Below, one piece after another: positions 7,157 through 15,727 of a DNA stretch of 64,000 nucleotides. The notes beneath the pieces were generated by a model that had not been told where the DNA came from, did not search any database, and was given only the letters and a program-made list of their open reading frames with translations. The position numbers were made by a program, and so were the translations under genes. Source of the stretch: AC-32 sp963715575 (GTDB lineage Bacteria; Actinomycetota; Thermoleophilia; Gaiellales; Gaiellaceae); contig OY970250.1 in the NCBI GenBank assembly GCA_963715575.1, forward strand, positions 186,001 to 250,000, in the 5' to 3' direction. The stretch's first letter is position 1; every line of letters begins with the position of its first letter.

Positions 7157-7644
7157 GCGCTCTCGGCGAGCGCCGGCGTGCAGCTCGAGCGGCCGCGCTT
7201 CTCGAGGTACTGCTGGTGGTAGTCCTCCGCGACGTAGAACGTCTGCGCGGGCTCGATCACGGTCACGACCGGCTTGCGGTAGCGGCCGGAGGCGTCGAGC
7301 TCGGCCTTCGAGCGCTCGGCGGCCGCGCGCTGCTCCTCGTCCTCGTAGAAGACGACTGAGCGGTACTGGTCGCCGACGTCCCAGCCCTGCCGGTTCAGCT
7401 GTGTCGGGTCGTGCTTGCCCCAGAAGACCTCGAGCAGCTGCTCGTACGACACCCGCTCGGGGTCGTAGGTCACCTGGACGACCTCGGCGTGGCCCGTCGT
7501 GTGCGAGCAGACGTCCTCGTAGGTCGGATTGTCCAGTGTGCCGCCCTCGTAGCCGACCTCCGTCTTGGTGACGCCGTCGACCTGGCGGAACGCGGCCTCG
7601 ACGCCCCAGAAGCAGCCGGCGCCGAACGTTGCCTTCTTCTCCAC
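7153..7644 (-). CDS. msrA: peptide-methionine (S)-S-oxide reductase
   Basis: 163 aa from GTG at 7644, which overlaps the msrB TAG stop by one base. The catalytic motif is GAGCFWGVEAAF with the nucleophilic Cys at about residue 12; YEGG, SHTTGHAEVVQV and QYRSVVFY follow in the usual MsrA order. It reduces methionine-S-sulfoxide using thioredoxin. The C-terminal SSCTPALAESA provides a possible resolving Cys. It forms an msrB-msrA operon; the stop shares CTAG with the FIST gene. Confidence 0.96.
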   Translation of the reverse strand: MEKKATFGAGCFWGVEAAFRQVDGVTKTEVGYEGGTLDNPTYEDVCSHTTGHAEVVQVTYDPERVSYEQLLEVFWGKHDPTQLNRQGWDVGDQYRSVVFYEDEEQRAAAERSKAELDASGRYRKPVVTVIEPAQTFYVAEDYHQQYLEKRGRSSCTPALAESA

Positions 7645-8036
7645 TACTCCTCCTCCAACTTGAGTGCTGCCGAATTGATGCAGTAACGCAGCCCGGTCGG
7701 GTGCGGCCCGTCCGGGAAGACGTGGCCGAGGTGGCCGCCGCAGTTGGCGCACATCACCTCGGTGCGGGTCATGCCGAAGCTCGTGTCGGTCTCCTCGTCG
7801 ATCGCCTCCGCCTCGGCGGGCGCAGAGAACGCGGGCCAGCCGCAGCCCGAGTCGTACTTCGCGTCCGAGACGAAGAGCTCGCTCCCGCAGCCGGCACACC
7901 GGTAGGTGCCCGGCTCGAACGTGTGGTCGTACTCGCCGGTGAACGGGCGCTCGGTGCCCTTCTCCCGCAGAACGCGGTACTGCTCGGGCGACATCTCGGC
8001 CCGCCACTGCTGGTCGGTTTTCTGGATCTTGGTCAC
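7644..8036 (-). CDS. msrB: peptide-methionine (R)-S-oxide reductase
   Basis: 130 aa from GTG at 8036 (VTKIQKTDQQWRAEMSPEQY), the position where MsrB homologues start; the frame stays open upstream to a TTG at 8132. Zinc Cys pairs are CAGC and CANC, and the catalytic Cys is in GLRYCINSAAL near the C terminus. GCGWPAFSAP and GGHLGHVFPDGP are typical. It reduces the R epimer of methionine sulfoxide and complements MsrA, encoded immediately downstream. Confidence 0.96.
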   Translation of the reverse strand: MTKIQKTDQQWRAEMSPEQYRVLREKGTERPFTGEYDHTFEPGTYRCAGCGSELFVSDAKYDSGCGWPAFSAPAEAEAIDEETDTSFGMTRTEVMCANCGGHLGHVFPDGPHPTGLRYCINSAALKLEEE

Positions 8037-8112
8037 GTTGAACAGTCTTGCAAGAACCGCATTCGTTACGGCGTACCTCAAGCCCTCGGACTGCTGAGCC
8101 GATCTCTCGAAT

Positions 8113-9255
8113 GTGGGAGTGACGCCTGTCAACGCGTGGAAGCTCGGCGTGGGCGCGGTCGTGGCGCTCCTGGTCGCCTACGTGCCGTTGCGGGACACCC
8201 CGTTCGGCCCCTCCGTGTACGCGCTCGCGAGCCTGCTCGCATGCATCGCCTTCTTCGCCGGCCCGGCCTTGCAGCGTTCCCGGGCGCCGCAGTGGAAGCT
8301 GTTCGGCGCCGAGATGTTCTTCTACTGGGTCGCCGATGCGATCTGGGCCGTTACCTGGCTGCTCGGTGAGACGCTCCCCTATCCGTCGGTCGCCGACGCG
8401 TTCTACCTCGTCGCCTACGCCCTCTTCACCGCCGGCGCGCTCGTCCTGCTGCGCGGGACCCGGGCGAGCGCGGGCAACATCCTCGACGGACTGCTCGTCG
8501 CGACCATCGCGCGCAGAACCTGCGCCTGCAGGAGCTCGATCGGATGAAGGACTCGTTCGTCTCGCTCGTCTCCCACGAGCTGCGCACGCCGCTGACGTCG
8601 ATCCACGGGTACGTCGAGCTGCTCGCCGACGAGGAAGTGAGCGCGGACGAGGCGACACGGCAGCGGCATCTGGAAATCGTGCAGCGGAACTCGGAGCGCC
8701 TGCTCGTCCTCGTCAACGACCTGCTCTTCATGTCGCGGGTGCAGACCGACCGGCAGCTGCTCGAGCTCGCCGAGACGCGGCTGCGGCCGCTCGCGGAAGA
8801 GTGCCTCGAGGCGGCGCAGCCGGCCGCCGACGCGCACGGCGTCTCCCTCGAGCTGCCCGCGGTGGACGATCCGACGGTCGCCGTCGACCCGTTCCGGTTC
8901 GCCCAGGGTGCTGGACAACCTGCTCTCGAACGCGATCAAGTTCTCGCCACCGGGCGGGCGAGTCGAGCTGCGGCTGCGCCGTGAAGGCGACCGGGTGCTG
9001 ATCGAGGTCGCCGACGAGGGCCTCGGCATCCCCGGCGCCGACGTCAACTACCTGTTCACCGCGTTCTTCCGCACCGAGTCGGCCACGGCGGCGGCAATCC
9101 CTGGCACGGGCCTCGGCCTCGCGGTCTCGAAGGCAATCGTCGAGGCACACGGCGGCACCATCTCCGTGGCCAGCGACGAAGGCGCCGGCACGATCTTCAC
9201 CGTAGCCCTGCGGTCAGCCGTCGAAGCAACCGACCGCAAGCCGATCGCCGCCTAA
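8113..9255 (+). pseudogene. decayed sensor histidine kinase (internal deletion plus one-base insertion)
   Basis: Three pieces of one kinase lie in different frames. Piece 1 (8113-8510) encodes hydrophobic segments of an integral-membrane sensor (ALLVAYVPLRDTPFG, LLACIAFFAGPAL, FYLVAYALFTAGALVLL). At about 8508-8513 it jumps frame straight into the pre-DHp helix AQNLRLQELDRMKDSF, so the rest of the sensor is missing. Piece 2 (to about 8906) has the H-box SHELRTPLTS. At 8906-8908 (GGG where GG restores the frame) a one-base insertion precedes piece 3, with NLLSNAIKFSP, DEGLGIPG and GTGLGLAVSKAI of the ATPase domain. It cannot make a normal kinase as read. The insertion could be a sequencing error; the deletion is harder to explain that way. 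Confidence 0.8.
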
Positions 9256-9308
9256 CGCCGCCGGAACCGACTGGGTGCCGCCGTGGAGGGTCGCCCGGAT
9301 GGCGCGGC

Positions 9309-9701
9309 TCACGGCTCAGGCCCGTCCAGATTGACGACGAGCGGGCCCTCGCCGATGAAGGCGATCATCATGTCCTGCGGCTCGTCGTCGGGGTTGACGT
9401 CGCGATGGACGAGCCCGACCGGGACGTGGAAGTAGCCGCCCTCCTCGACGTCGGTGTGCTCGCGGCCGCCGGGGCCGAACTCGAAGCGGATGCGTCCGCG
9501 TAAGACATGGCCGAGCACCTCGCGCCGGCCGTGGTGGTGCCAGCCGGAGGCGATGCCAGGGCCCCCGCGCGCGCGGATCAGCATCGCCCGCTCGGTGGCG
9601 AATGCAAGGAGACGCTCGATCCCGGGCGTTCCCTCGACCGGCCGCGGCCCGTCGGCCGCGACCGCGGAGACCGCGGAGGATGTGGCGATGTGGCTGCTCA
9701 T
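9309..9701 (-). CDS. cupin-domain protein
   Basis: 130 aa, ATG at 9701 after GAGGAGG. A single cupin barrel: motif 1 is GWHHHGRREVLGHVLRGRIRFEFG (around residues 54-76) with the metal-binding His residues, and motif 2 is GGYFHVPVGLVHRDVNP. It probably binds a metal; the substrate is unknown. It starts 9 bases after the flavin oxidoreductase stop, so the two genes are one operon and may act on the same or successive substrates. Confidence 0.82.
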   Translation of the reverse strand: MSSHIATSSAVSAVAADGPRPVEGTPGIERLLAFATERAMLIRARGGPGIASGWHHHGRREVLGHVLRGRIRFEFGPGGREHTDVEEGGYFHVPVGLVHRDVNPDDEPQDMMIAFIGEGPLVVNLDGPEP

Positions 9702-9710
9702 CGGTCCTCC

Positions 9711-11087
9711 TCAGCCCGCGACCGGCGCGGGCGCGATGTTCTGGTTGTGGTGGAAGACGTTGTCGGAGTCGTAGCGGCGCTTGAGCTCCGCGAGCCGTTT
9801 CCCGTTCCCGCGGTAGGCCGCCGCAAGCGCGTCCTCGTCCTCGTCGGCGTCGTAGTAGTTGAGCCAGCGGCCGTCGGCGCGGTGAGGCGTGATCGCGTCG
9901 AAGATCTCGCGCGTCCAGGCAATGCTCTCCTCGGTCGCCCCCGGATCGAGCCACTGCGTCGGCAGCACAAGGTTGTAGCCCGGCCGGCGGTGCGGCACCG
10001 CCGTCGCGGCGGGATCGACGCGAGTGACGGCGCCGTGAAAGTGCTCGATCAGGATCTGGCCGAGCGGCGCCGGGCACGCCGGGAAGCGCTCGACGAGCGT
10101 GTCGATCAGCTCGTCGGAGAGTTCGCGGATGAAGCTCGACTTCCAGTAGTTGAGCGCACCCTCGGGGGCCGTCTCGTCGAGCAGCCGCCCCATGACCGGG
10201 TAGGGGATCGGCGCGATCTCGACCATCGCCGGCGTCCCCCACTCCTTCAGCGGCTGCAGGTCGCGCTGCGCCGCTTCCCGCTCGCCCGCGTGGCAGACGG
10301 CGAGCGCGCCGAGCGGCACGCCGGAGCCGTCGGGTGCGTGCACGAGCGCAGCGAAGATCGTGAGCTCGTCCGGCACCTCGGCGGTGAACTCGCGGTAGAA
10401 GCGCAGCAGCTCCGGAGCCGCCTCGAGCGGGTGTGCGATCAGGCCGCCGACCACCTCGCCGTGCGGGTGGAGCCGGAACACGAACGAGGTGACCACCCCG
10501 AAATTGCCACCGCCGCTGCGGATCGCCCAGAACAGATCCGGATGCTCGTCCTCGCCCGCCCGCACGACCTCCCCGCTCGCGAGAACGACCTCCGCCTCGA
10601 CGAGATTGTCCGCCGCCAGACCGTGTAGTCCCATCAGCCAGCCGAGCCCGCCGCCGAGCGTGTAGCCACCCACGCCCGTCGAGGAGATCAAGCCGCCCGT
10701 GACCGCGAGTCCGTGCAGACCCGCCTCCCGGTTCACGTCCCGCCAACGCGCACCACCCTGGACCCGCGCGAGCCGCGCCTGCGGGTCGACGTCGACCGCG
10801 TGCATCGGCCCGAGGTCGACCACCAGCCCGCCGTCGCAGACTGCGCGCCCCGCGGGGCTATGGCCGCCGCCCCGAACGGCCACCTCCAGTCCTTCATCGA
10901 CCGCGAAGCGCACGGCCGCTGCGACATCCGCCGTGCCGCGGCACTCCGCAATCAGCAGCGGATGCTTGTCGACCATCCCGTTGAAGCAGCGCCTCAACGT
11001 CTCGTACGACGGGTCATCGGGCCCGGTCAGCACCCCGTCGAAGCGCTCCGCCAGCTGCTCCCGCCGCTCGGGCGCCAAAGCCACCAC
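9711..11087 (-). CDS. FAD-linked oxidoreductase of the berberine-bridge (BBE-like) family
   Basis: 458 aa from GTG at 11087 (AAAGGAG upstream). The FAD-binding PCMH-type domain (about 35-205) includes VAVRGGGHSPAG, whose His is the usual site of 8-alpha covalent FAD attachment. The second attachment Cys of bicovalent members is absent: its place reads GLISSTGVGGYTLGGGLGW. The C-terminal BBE motif is NYYDADEDEDALAAAYRGN...RRYDSDNVFHHNQNI, given here in parts. Such enzymes oxidise alcohols or sugars using O2. It is co-transcribed with the cupin gene. No signal peptide seen. Confidence 0.92.
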   Translation of the reverse strand: MVALAPERREQLAERFDGVLTGPDDPSYETLRRCFNGMVDKHPLLIAECRGTADVAAAVRFAVDEGLEVAVRGGGHSPAGRAVCDGGLVVDLGPMHAVDVDPQARLARVQGGARWRDVNREAGLHGLAVTGGLISSTGVGGYTLGGGLGWLMGLHGLAADNLVEAEVVLASGEVVRAGEDEHPDLFWAIRSGGGNFGVVTSFVFRLHPHGEVVGGLIAHPLEAAPELLRFYREFTAEVPDELTIFAALVHAPDGSGVPLGALAVCHAGEREAAQRDLQPLKEWGTPAMVEIAPIPYPVMGRLLDETAPEGALNYWKSSFIRELSDELIDTLVERFPACPAPLGQILIEHFHGAVTRVDPAATAVPHRRPGYNLVLPTQWLDPGATEESIAWTREIFDAITPHRADGRWLNYYDADEDEDALAAAYRGNGKRLAELKRRYDSDNVFHHNQNIAPAPVAG

Positions 11088-11542
11088 CTAAGTCTCCTTT
11101 CCTCGACGCTTCAACGAGGAGAGGATGTGCACCGAGGCCGCTGCTCCGGCAGCTTTCCCACGTCGCGGCGCGGACACCGACTCCCCGCCAGGATCGACGC
11201 TGCACCCGCCGTCGCCGCGCAGAGACGCACCGGCGACCACAACATCGCATTCCGAACTAAGCGTGAGTATGGCAAATTCGGACAGCCGCACGCAAGTCGC
11301 GCCTGTCTGCAGGGCCGAACCGGGAACCAACGGTTTCGCTTGACAGGCTCCGGCGTCCGACACGTGTGCCAAGAGGTGCCGAGCCGCCGCCGCGACCGAC
11401 ATGGCGGGCGCGGCTACCTACCGCCGGGATCGCCGACCTCTAGTTCATTCGCGGGCAGCGCGTGATCCTGACGAGGGGGCGCACGGGGGAAACCGGGTTT
11501 CCCCCGTGAAGCAAGGAGCGGCGAAGCCGCTCCGACGCGAGG
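11088..11542. other. 455-base non-coding stretch between the flavin oxidase and tRNA-Val
   Basis: I see no credible gene here: short frames on both strands have arginine/serine-rich shadow composition and no ribosome-binding site. It should contain the promoter of the oxidase-cupin operon. One notable element is an inverted repeat TCCGAA...TTCGGA (around 11255-11285) flanking an unusually A/T-rich 20 bases, a possible operator. The tRNA-proximal end holds two strong hairpins listed separately. Confidence 0.5.
11482..11533 (-). terminator. two hairpins downstream of tRNA-Val
   Basis: Reading away from the tRNA on the minus strand, the first hairpin has 8-bp arms GGAGCGGC / GCCGCTCC (11515-11533, 3-base loop) and the second has 12-bp arms CACGGGGGAAAC / GTTTCCCCCGTG (11482-11508). 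Neither has a U-tract, but they are well placed to end or protect the tRNA transcript. Confidence 0.5.
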
Positions 11543-11615
11543 TGGGCGGTACTGGGCTCGAACCAGTGACCCCCAGCTTGTCGAGCTGGTGCTCTCCCAA
11601 CTGAGCTAACCGCCC
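11543..11615 (-). tRNA. tRNA-Val (anticodon GAC)
   Basis: A complete cloverleaf of 72 nt plus discriminator: acceptor arms GGGCGGT/ACCGCCC, D stem GCTC/GAGC, anticodon stem CCAGC/GCTGG, variable loop GGGTC, T stem ACTGG/CCAGT with loop TTCGAGC. The anticodon loop reads TCGACAA, so the anticodon is GAC (Val). Position 33, almost always U, is C. The discriminator is A and CCA is not encoded (the gene continues ACCT). Coordinates include the discriminator base. Confidence 0.95.
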
Positions 11616-11679
11616 TGGGATGTCCGATTGTAGCCGGGCAGGACCGTGCGCGCCGAAGCCGAACCTATGCTTCGTGGCT

Positions 11680-12255
11680 GTGAACCAGCGCACCCGTTCA
11701 GCCTGGGCGCGCAGGCCTGACGTCCGGATCGGCGCGGTGCTCGCGATTGCTGCGCTGGTGGCGTTGGTGGTCTGGCTGCTCGTTCGCGGAGGTGGCTCCG
11801 GATCGTCCGGTGAGCCCTCGGCCACGCCGATCGCGCCGGTTTCGGCGACACCCGCGCACATTCGTGACCTGTCGGTCGAGATCGGCCGGCCGATCTACTG
11901 GCTCGGGCCCGAGGAGGACAAGGTCTACGAGCTCCAGCGCACCGCGCAAGACCGGATCTACGTGCGCTACCTGCCGCCGGACGTGAGCGTGGGGACGAGC
12001 TCGGCCGGCTACCGGCTCGTCGGCACCTACCCCGTCCAGGACGCCTACGACGTCCTGAAGAGCCTGGCGAAGACGTCCGGCGAGGCGTCGTTCAAGGCTC
12101 CGCGGGGCGCGCTCGCCGTCTACAGCAAGTCGCGGCCCACCAACATCTACCTCGCGTATCCGGGCTCCGACGTGCAGATCGAGGTCTACGACCCCTCCTC
12201 GGCGCAGGCCCGTTCGCTCGTCGCCTCGGGGCGGGTCGTCCCGGTCGGTAGCTGA
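11680..12255 (+). CDS. single-pass membrane protein of unknown function
   Basis: 191 aa from GTG at 11680 (GTG at 11674 is equally possible; an ATG at 11620 would start inside the tRNA flank). A short basic N terminus (QRTRSAWARRPDVR) is followed by one membrane helix (IGAVLAIAALVALVVWLLV, about 17-35), a Gly/Ser/Pro linker, and an outer domain with IGRPIYWLGPEEDKVYELQR and VRYLPPDVSVG. I recognise no named family. It is coupled by a CTGA overlap to the large membrane protein that follows, so the pair probably act together at the cell surface. Confidence 0.75.
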   Translation: MNQRTRSAWARRPDVRIGAVLAIAALVALVVWLLVRGGGSGSSGEPSATPIAPVSATPAHIRDLSVEIGRPIYWLGPEEDKVYELQRTAQDRIYVRYLPPDVSVGTSSAGYRLVGTYPVQDAYDVLKSLAKTSGEASFKAPRGALAVYSKSRPTNIYLAYPGSDVQIEVYDPSSAQARSLVASGRVVPVGS

Positions 12256-14537
12256 CGGCACTGCTCGTCTCCTGGCTCGCGTTCCCGCTCGTGCTGGCGG
12301 GGCTTTCGTTCGGCTGCAGCCAGCTGCTCGAGCTCGCGGCCGGGGCGCAGCTGCCGCGGCCGCTGCGCGTGCCGGCCGGCTTCACCGTCGTGATCCTCGC
12401 GGCGCAGTTCGCGACGCTGACCGACGCGACCGCCGAGCTCGCGGGGCCGCTCGTCGTGGCGCTCGCCATTGCCGGTTTCATGGTCTCGCCACCGTGGCGT
12501 ACGCGCCTGGAGGGCTGGGCCTGGGCCGCGGCCGCGGGCGTCTTCACCGTCTTCGCCGCGCCGATCGTGCTCTCGGGGCGGGCGACCTTCGCGGGCTACA
12601 TCAAGCTCGACGACACCGCCACCTACCTGGCGATGACCGACAGGGTGATGCAGCACGGCCGCAGCCTCTCGGGGCTTGCGCCCTCCACCTACGAGGCGAC
12701 GCTCGCCACCACGCTTGCGATCGGCTACCCGACCGGGAGCCTGATGCCGCTCGGGCTCGGCCACCAGCTGCTCGCCTACGACAGCGCCTGGCTCTACCAG
12801 CCCTACCTTGCCTTCCTCGCGGCCCTGCTGGCGCTGACGCTCTACGTCGTCCTGGAGGTGATCCCATCGCGGCCGGCGCGGGCCGGCGCGGCCTTCCTCG
12901 CGGCCCAGCCGGCGATCCTCTACGGCTACGCGCTCTGGGGCGGGATCAAGGAGCTAGCGGGCGCGCTCCTGCTCGCGCTGATCGCGGCGCTCCTGCCCTG
13001 GACTCTCGCGCCCAAGCGCGGGGCGCGCGGCGTGCTCCCGCTCGCTGCGGCGTGCGCGACCCTCGTCTGCGTCCTCAGCCTGCCGGGAGCCGTGTGGCTC
13101 GTGGCGCCCCTGCTCGCGGCCGGGGGCTTCGTGCTCCGGCAGCGGACGCGCTCGCTCCTGGTGCGCACCGGCTGGTTCGCCGCCGCGCTCGCCGTGCTCG
13201 CGATCCCGGCCTTCGTCGCGGCAGTCGACTGGCTGCCGAAGATCGGCGCCTTCGACAAGGAGACGAACCTCGGCAACCTGATCGGACCGCTGAGCGGGTG
13301 GCAGCTGTTCGGCATCTGGCCGGTCGGCGACTTTCGCGTCGACCCACACGACCTCACGCCTGTCTACGTGCTGATCGCGATCGTGATCGCCGCCGGGGTG
13401 GTCGGTCTCTGGTGGGCCTGGCGCCAGCGCGCTTGGACGCTGCTCGTCTACGCGCTGACGGCGCTGGTCGGCTGCCTCGTCTTCGTCGGGATCAGTTCGC
13501 CGTGGGTCGCCGGGAAGACGCTGGCGATGGCCTCGCCGGCGGTGCTAGCGTCCGCGTTCGCCGGGGCCGGCGCACTGCTCGCGAGCCGGCGGGTGATCGA
13601 GGCCGCGGCGCTGGCGCTCGTGATCGCCGGCGGCGTGCTCTGGTCGAACGTCGACCAGTATCACGACGTCTGGCTCGCTCCGCGCGGCCAGCTCCACGAG
13701 CTCGAGACGATCGGTCACGAGTTCGCCGGCGACGGCCCGGCGCTGATGACGAACTACGAGCCCTACGGCGCTCGCCACTTCCTGCGCCTGCTCGATCCCG
13801 AGGGCGCTTCGGAGCTGCGGCGCCGGTACGACTACCTCGTCGACGGGACGACGCTCGACAAGGGCGCCTCGGCCGACATCGACCGGATCCGGCTCGACCA
13901 GGTACTGGTCTACCGGACGCTCGTGCTGCGGCGCGGCCCGGCCGCGAGCCGGCCGCCCTCGGTCTACCGGCTCGCCTGGAGCGGCCGCTGGTACGAGGTC
14001 TGGCAGCGGCCGGTGCACCCGAAGAGGACGATCGTCACGCACGTACCGCTCGGCAACGCGAGCCAGGCTGCCGCGGAGCCGTCCTGCGCGCGCGTGAAGG
14101 CGCTACGCGGCACGCGACTGGTCGCCGCGACCCAGCCGCAGGTGATCGGCCTCGGCGCCCCGCCGCTCGACGGAACGCAGCTGCTGCGGGTGAACGTGCC
14201 GGTCGACGGCGTCTACACCGCCTGGCTGGTCGGCGACTGGTTCGGGAACGCTTCGATCTCGATCGACGGGCACAAGGTCGGCTCGCTGCGTGAGGAGCTG
14301 AACTGGCCCGGCCTCTCCACCGACCTCGGCTCCGTGCCGCTGACGGCCGGCAGCCACCTCGTCGCAGTGCGGTACCAGCCGGGCGGCTGGCACCCGGGCA
14401 GCGGCGGGACGCCCTTTGCCTTCGGGCCCGCGGCGCTGCGCCTGGTGGACGCGCGAGAGCCCGTGCTCCACGTCGCTCCCGCACAGGCCGACTCGCTGTG
14501 CGGGCGCCAGCTCGACTGGGTGGAAGCGCTCCGCTAG
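12252..14537 (+). CDS. large polytopic membrane protein, glycosyltransferase-C-like
   Basis: 761 aa if started at CTG 12252, which overlaps the upstream TGA as CTGA; the first GTG (12291) would cut off half of the first membrane helix (TALLVSWLAFPLVLAGLSFG). About 11-12 hydrophobic helices fill residues 1-480, followed by an extracytoplasmic domain of about 280 residues with YNRLAWSG-like strands and a carbohydrate-binding-like end (VDGVYTAWLVGDWFGNASIS, SIDGHKVGSL). An acidic pair after the early helices (YIKLDDTATYLAMTDRV) suits the catalytic Asp region of GT-C polyprenyl-phosphate sugar transferases. Assignment to GT-C is inference; it may be a membrane mannosyl- or arabinosyltransferase-like protein. 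It ends sharing CTAG with the eis gene. Confidence 0.75.
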   Translation: MTALLVSWLAFPLVLAGLSFGCSQLLELAAGAQLPRPLRVPAGFTVVILAAQFATLTDATAELAGPLVVALAIAGFMVSPPWRTRLEGWAWAAAAGVFTVFAAPIVLSGRATFAGYIKLDDTATYLAMTDRVMQHGRSLSGLAPSTYEATLATTLAIGYPTGSLMPLGLGHQLLAYDSAWLYQPYLAFLAALLALTLYVVLEVIPSRPARAGAAFLAAQPAILYGYALWGGIKELAGALLLALIAALLPWTLAPKRGARGVLPLAAACATLVCVLSLPGAVWLVAPLLAAGGFVLRQRTRSLLVRTGWFAAALAVLAIPAFVAAVDWLPKIGAFDKETNLGNLIGPLSGWQLFGIWPVGDFRVDPHDLTPVYVLIAIVIAAGVVGLWWAWRQRAWTLLVYALTALVGCLVFVGISSPWVAGKTLAMASPAVLASAFAGAGALLASRRVIEAAALALVIAGGVLWSNVDQYHDVWLAPRGQLHELETIGHEFAGDGPALMTNYEPYGARHFLRLLDPEGASELRRRYDYLVDGTTLDKGASADIDRIRLDQVLVYRTLVLRRGPAASRPPSVYRLAWSGRWYEVWQRPVHPKRTIVTHVPLGNASQAAAEPSCARVKALRGTRLVAATQPQVIGLGAPPLDGTQLLRVNVPVDGVYTAWLVGDWFGNASISIDGHKVGSLREELNWPGLSTDLGSVPLTAGSHLVAVRYQPGGWHPGSGGTPFAFGPAALRLVDAREPVLHVAPAQADSLCGRQLDWVEALR

Positions 14538-15727
14538 AAGATCTCCGGGCACCAGGGCTGGCGCGCGGTGCCGAAGATCGCGTCGGCGCGGGCGATCGCG
14601 CCGGGCTTCAGCTCTTCGACCCGCGCGGCCAGTGCAAGCCCCGTGAAAGTGAAGCCGCCCAGGTAGGCAGCGCCGAGCGCGGAAGCGTCGAGCAACAGAT
14701 CAGCCGGCGCGGTCGTGCGCGAGACCGAGCCGGACTCGACCTGCCAGCGCGCCTGGTTCCAGGGACAGAGCTCGTCGCGAAGCTCGAGCACGAGCGAGCC
14801 TTCGCCAAGGCTGCGAGCGGCGAGCGCGGCCTCGACGTCGACGAGGCGCACCCAGAGGCCCTCGATCACGTGGAAGCCCATCCGGCGCGGCTCGCGGATC
14901 CAGTGGAAGAGCGGGTGGTCGAGCGGCAGCCAGAAGGCGTCGATCCGGGCGACCCAGTCGATCGCGAGCAGGTAGCGCCAGACGGCGTCGAGCGCCTGAG
15001 GAGAGGTGCCGAGCGCCTCGCCGACCTCGAGCTTCGTCTCGGTGACCATGTGGTGCATCCCGAAGTCGTGGCGGTAGAGGGCGTAGGCCTGCGCGCCGTC
15101 GTCGAGCTCGATCACGACCGCGTTGCCGGGCGGCTTCCCCGGCCGCTGGCGCAGGCGCCGCACCTGCCACCAGTCACGGCTGCGCGTGAACATGCCCGCC
15201 GTCTCGGCCTGGACGCGGTCGTAGATACCCGGCAGCACCTCGAGCATTTCGTCCGGCTCGAGCAGCCGCGCCCGGCCGAGCGGCTCGTCGTGCCAGGGAC
15301 GCGCGTGCTCCTTCGACAGCTCGATGTCGCCGGCCAGCGCGGCGAGGCCGTACCCATAGCGGCCGTAGATGCCGCCTTCGGCGGCGTACAGCGTCGCGAT
15401 CGGCTCGCCCCGCTCGTGCGTATCCGCGAGCTGGCGCTGCATCAGCGCCGTCAGCACGCTGCGGCGCCGGTGCGTCGGCAGCACGCCGACGGCCATCACG
15501 CCGGCGGTCGCAACCTGGGCGCCGCCGGGCACCGTCGTGTCGAAGAGGTAAGCGCCCGCGCCGCCGACGATCGCTCCGCCGTCGAACGCCGCCAACACGC
15601 GCTCCGTGGGCAGGATCGTGCCCAGCCGCTCGACCTCCTCGGCCTCGGGCCGGGCGCCGAAGTAGTTCCAGATCGGCGCCAGCGCGGCGCCGACATCCTC
15701 CGCGTCGATTTGGCGAACCTCGATCAC
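14534..15727 (-). CDS. Eis-like N-acetyltransferase
   Basis: 397 aa from GTG at 15727, overlapping the pcrA stop as GTGA. The N-terminal GNAT domain has the acetyl-CoA loop GVMAVGVLPTHRRRSVLTAL (about 85-105); a second GNAT-like half (EVGEALGTSPQALDAVWRYL) and a C-terminal SCP2-like domain (GLALAARVEELKPGAIARAD) complete the three-domain Eis plan. The terminal residues ...PEIF supply the free carboxylate that acts as base in Eis proteins. Eis enzymes acetylate amines, including aminoglycosides; the substrate here is unknown. Confidence 0.9.
   Translation of the reverse strand: MIEVRQIDAEDVGAALAPIWNYFGARPEAEEVERLGTILPTERVLAAFDGGAIVGGAGAYLFDTTVPGGAQVATAGVMAVGVLPTHRRRSVLTALMQRQLADTHERGEPIATLYAAEGGIYGRYGYGLAALAGDIELSKEHARPWHDEPLGRARLLEPDEMLEVLPGIYDRVQAETAGMFTRSRDWWQVRRLRQRPGKPPGNAVVIELDDGAQAYALYRHDFGMHHMVTETKLEVGEALGTSPQALDAVWRYLLAIDWVARIDAFWLPLDHPLFHWIREPRRMGFHVIEGLWVRLVDVEAALAARSLGEGSLVLELRDELCPWNQARWQVESGSVSRTTAPADLLLDASALGAAYLGGFTFTGLALAARVEELKPGAIARADAIFGTARQPWCPEIF

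Noticed and set aside
11620..11679. ATG at 11620 as the start of the single-pass membrane protein
   Set aside because: It would begin only 4 bases from the tRNA-Val 5' end and encode a stretch without family signal. GTG at 11680 directly before the basic segment is more natural.
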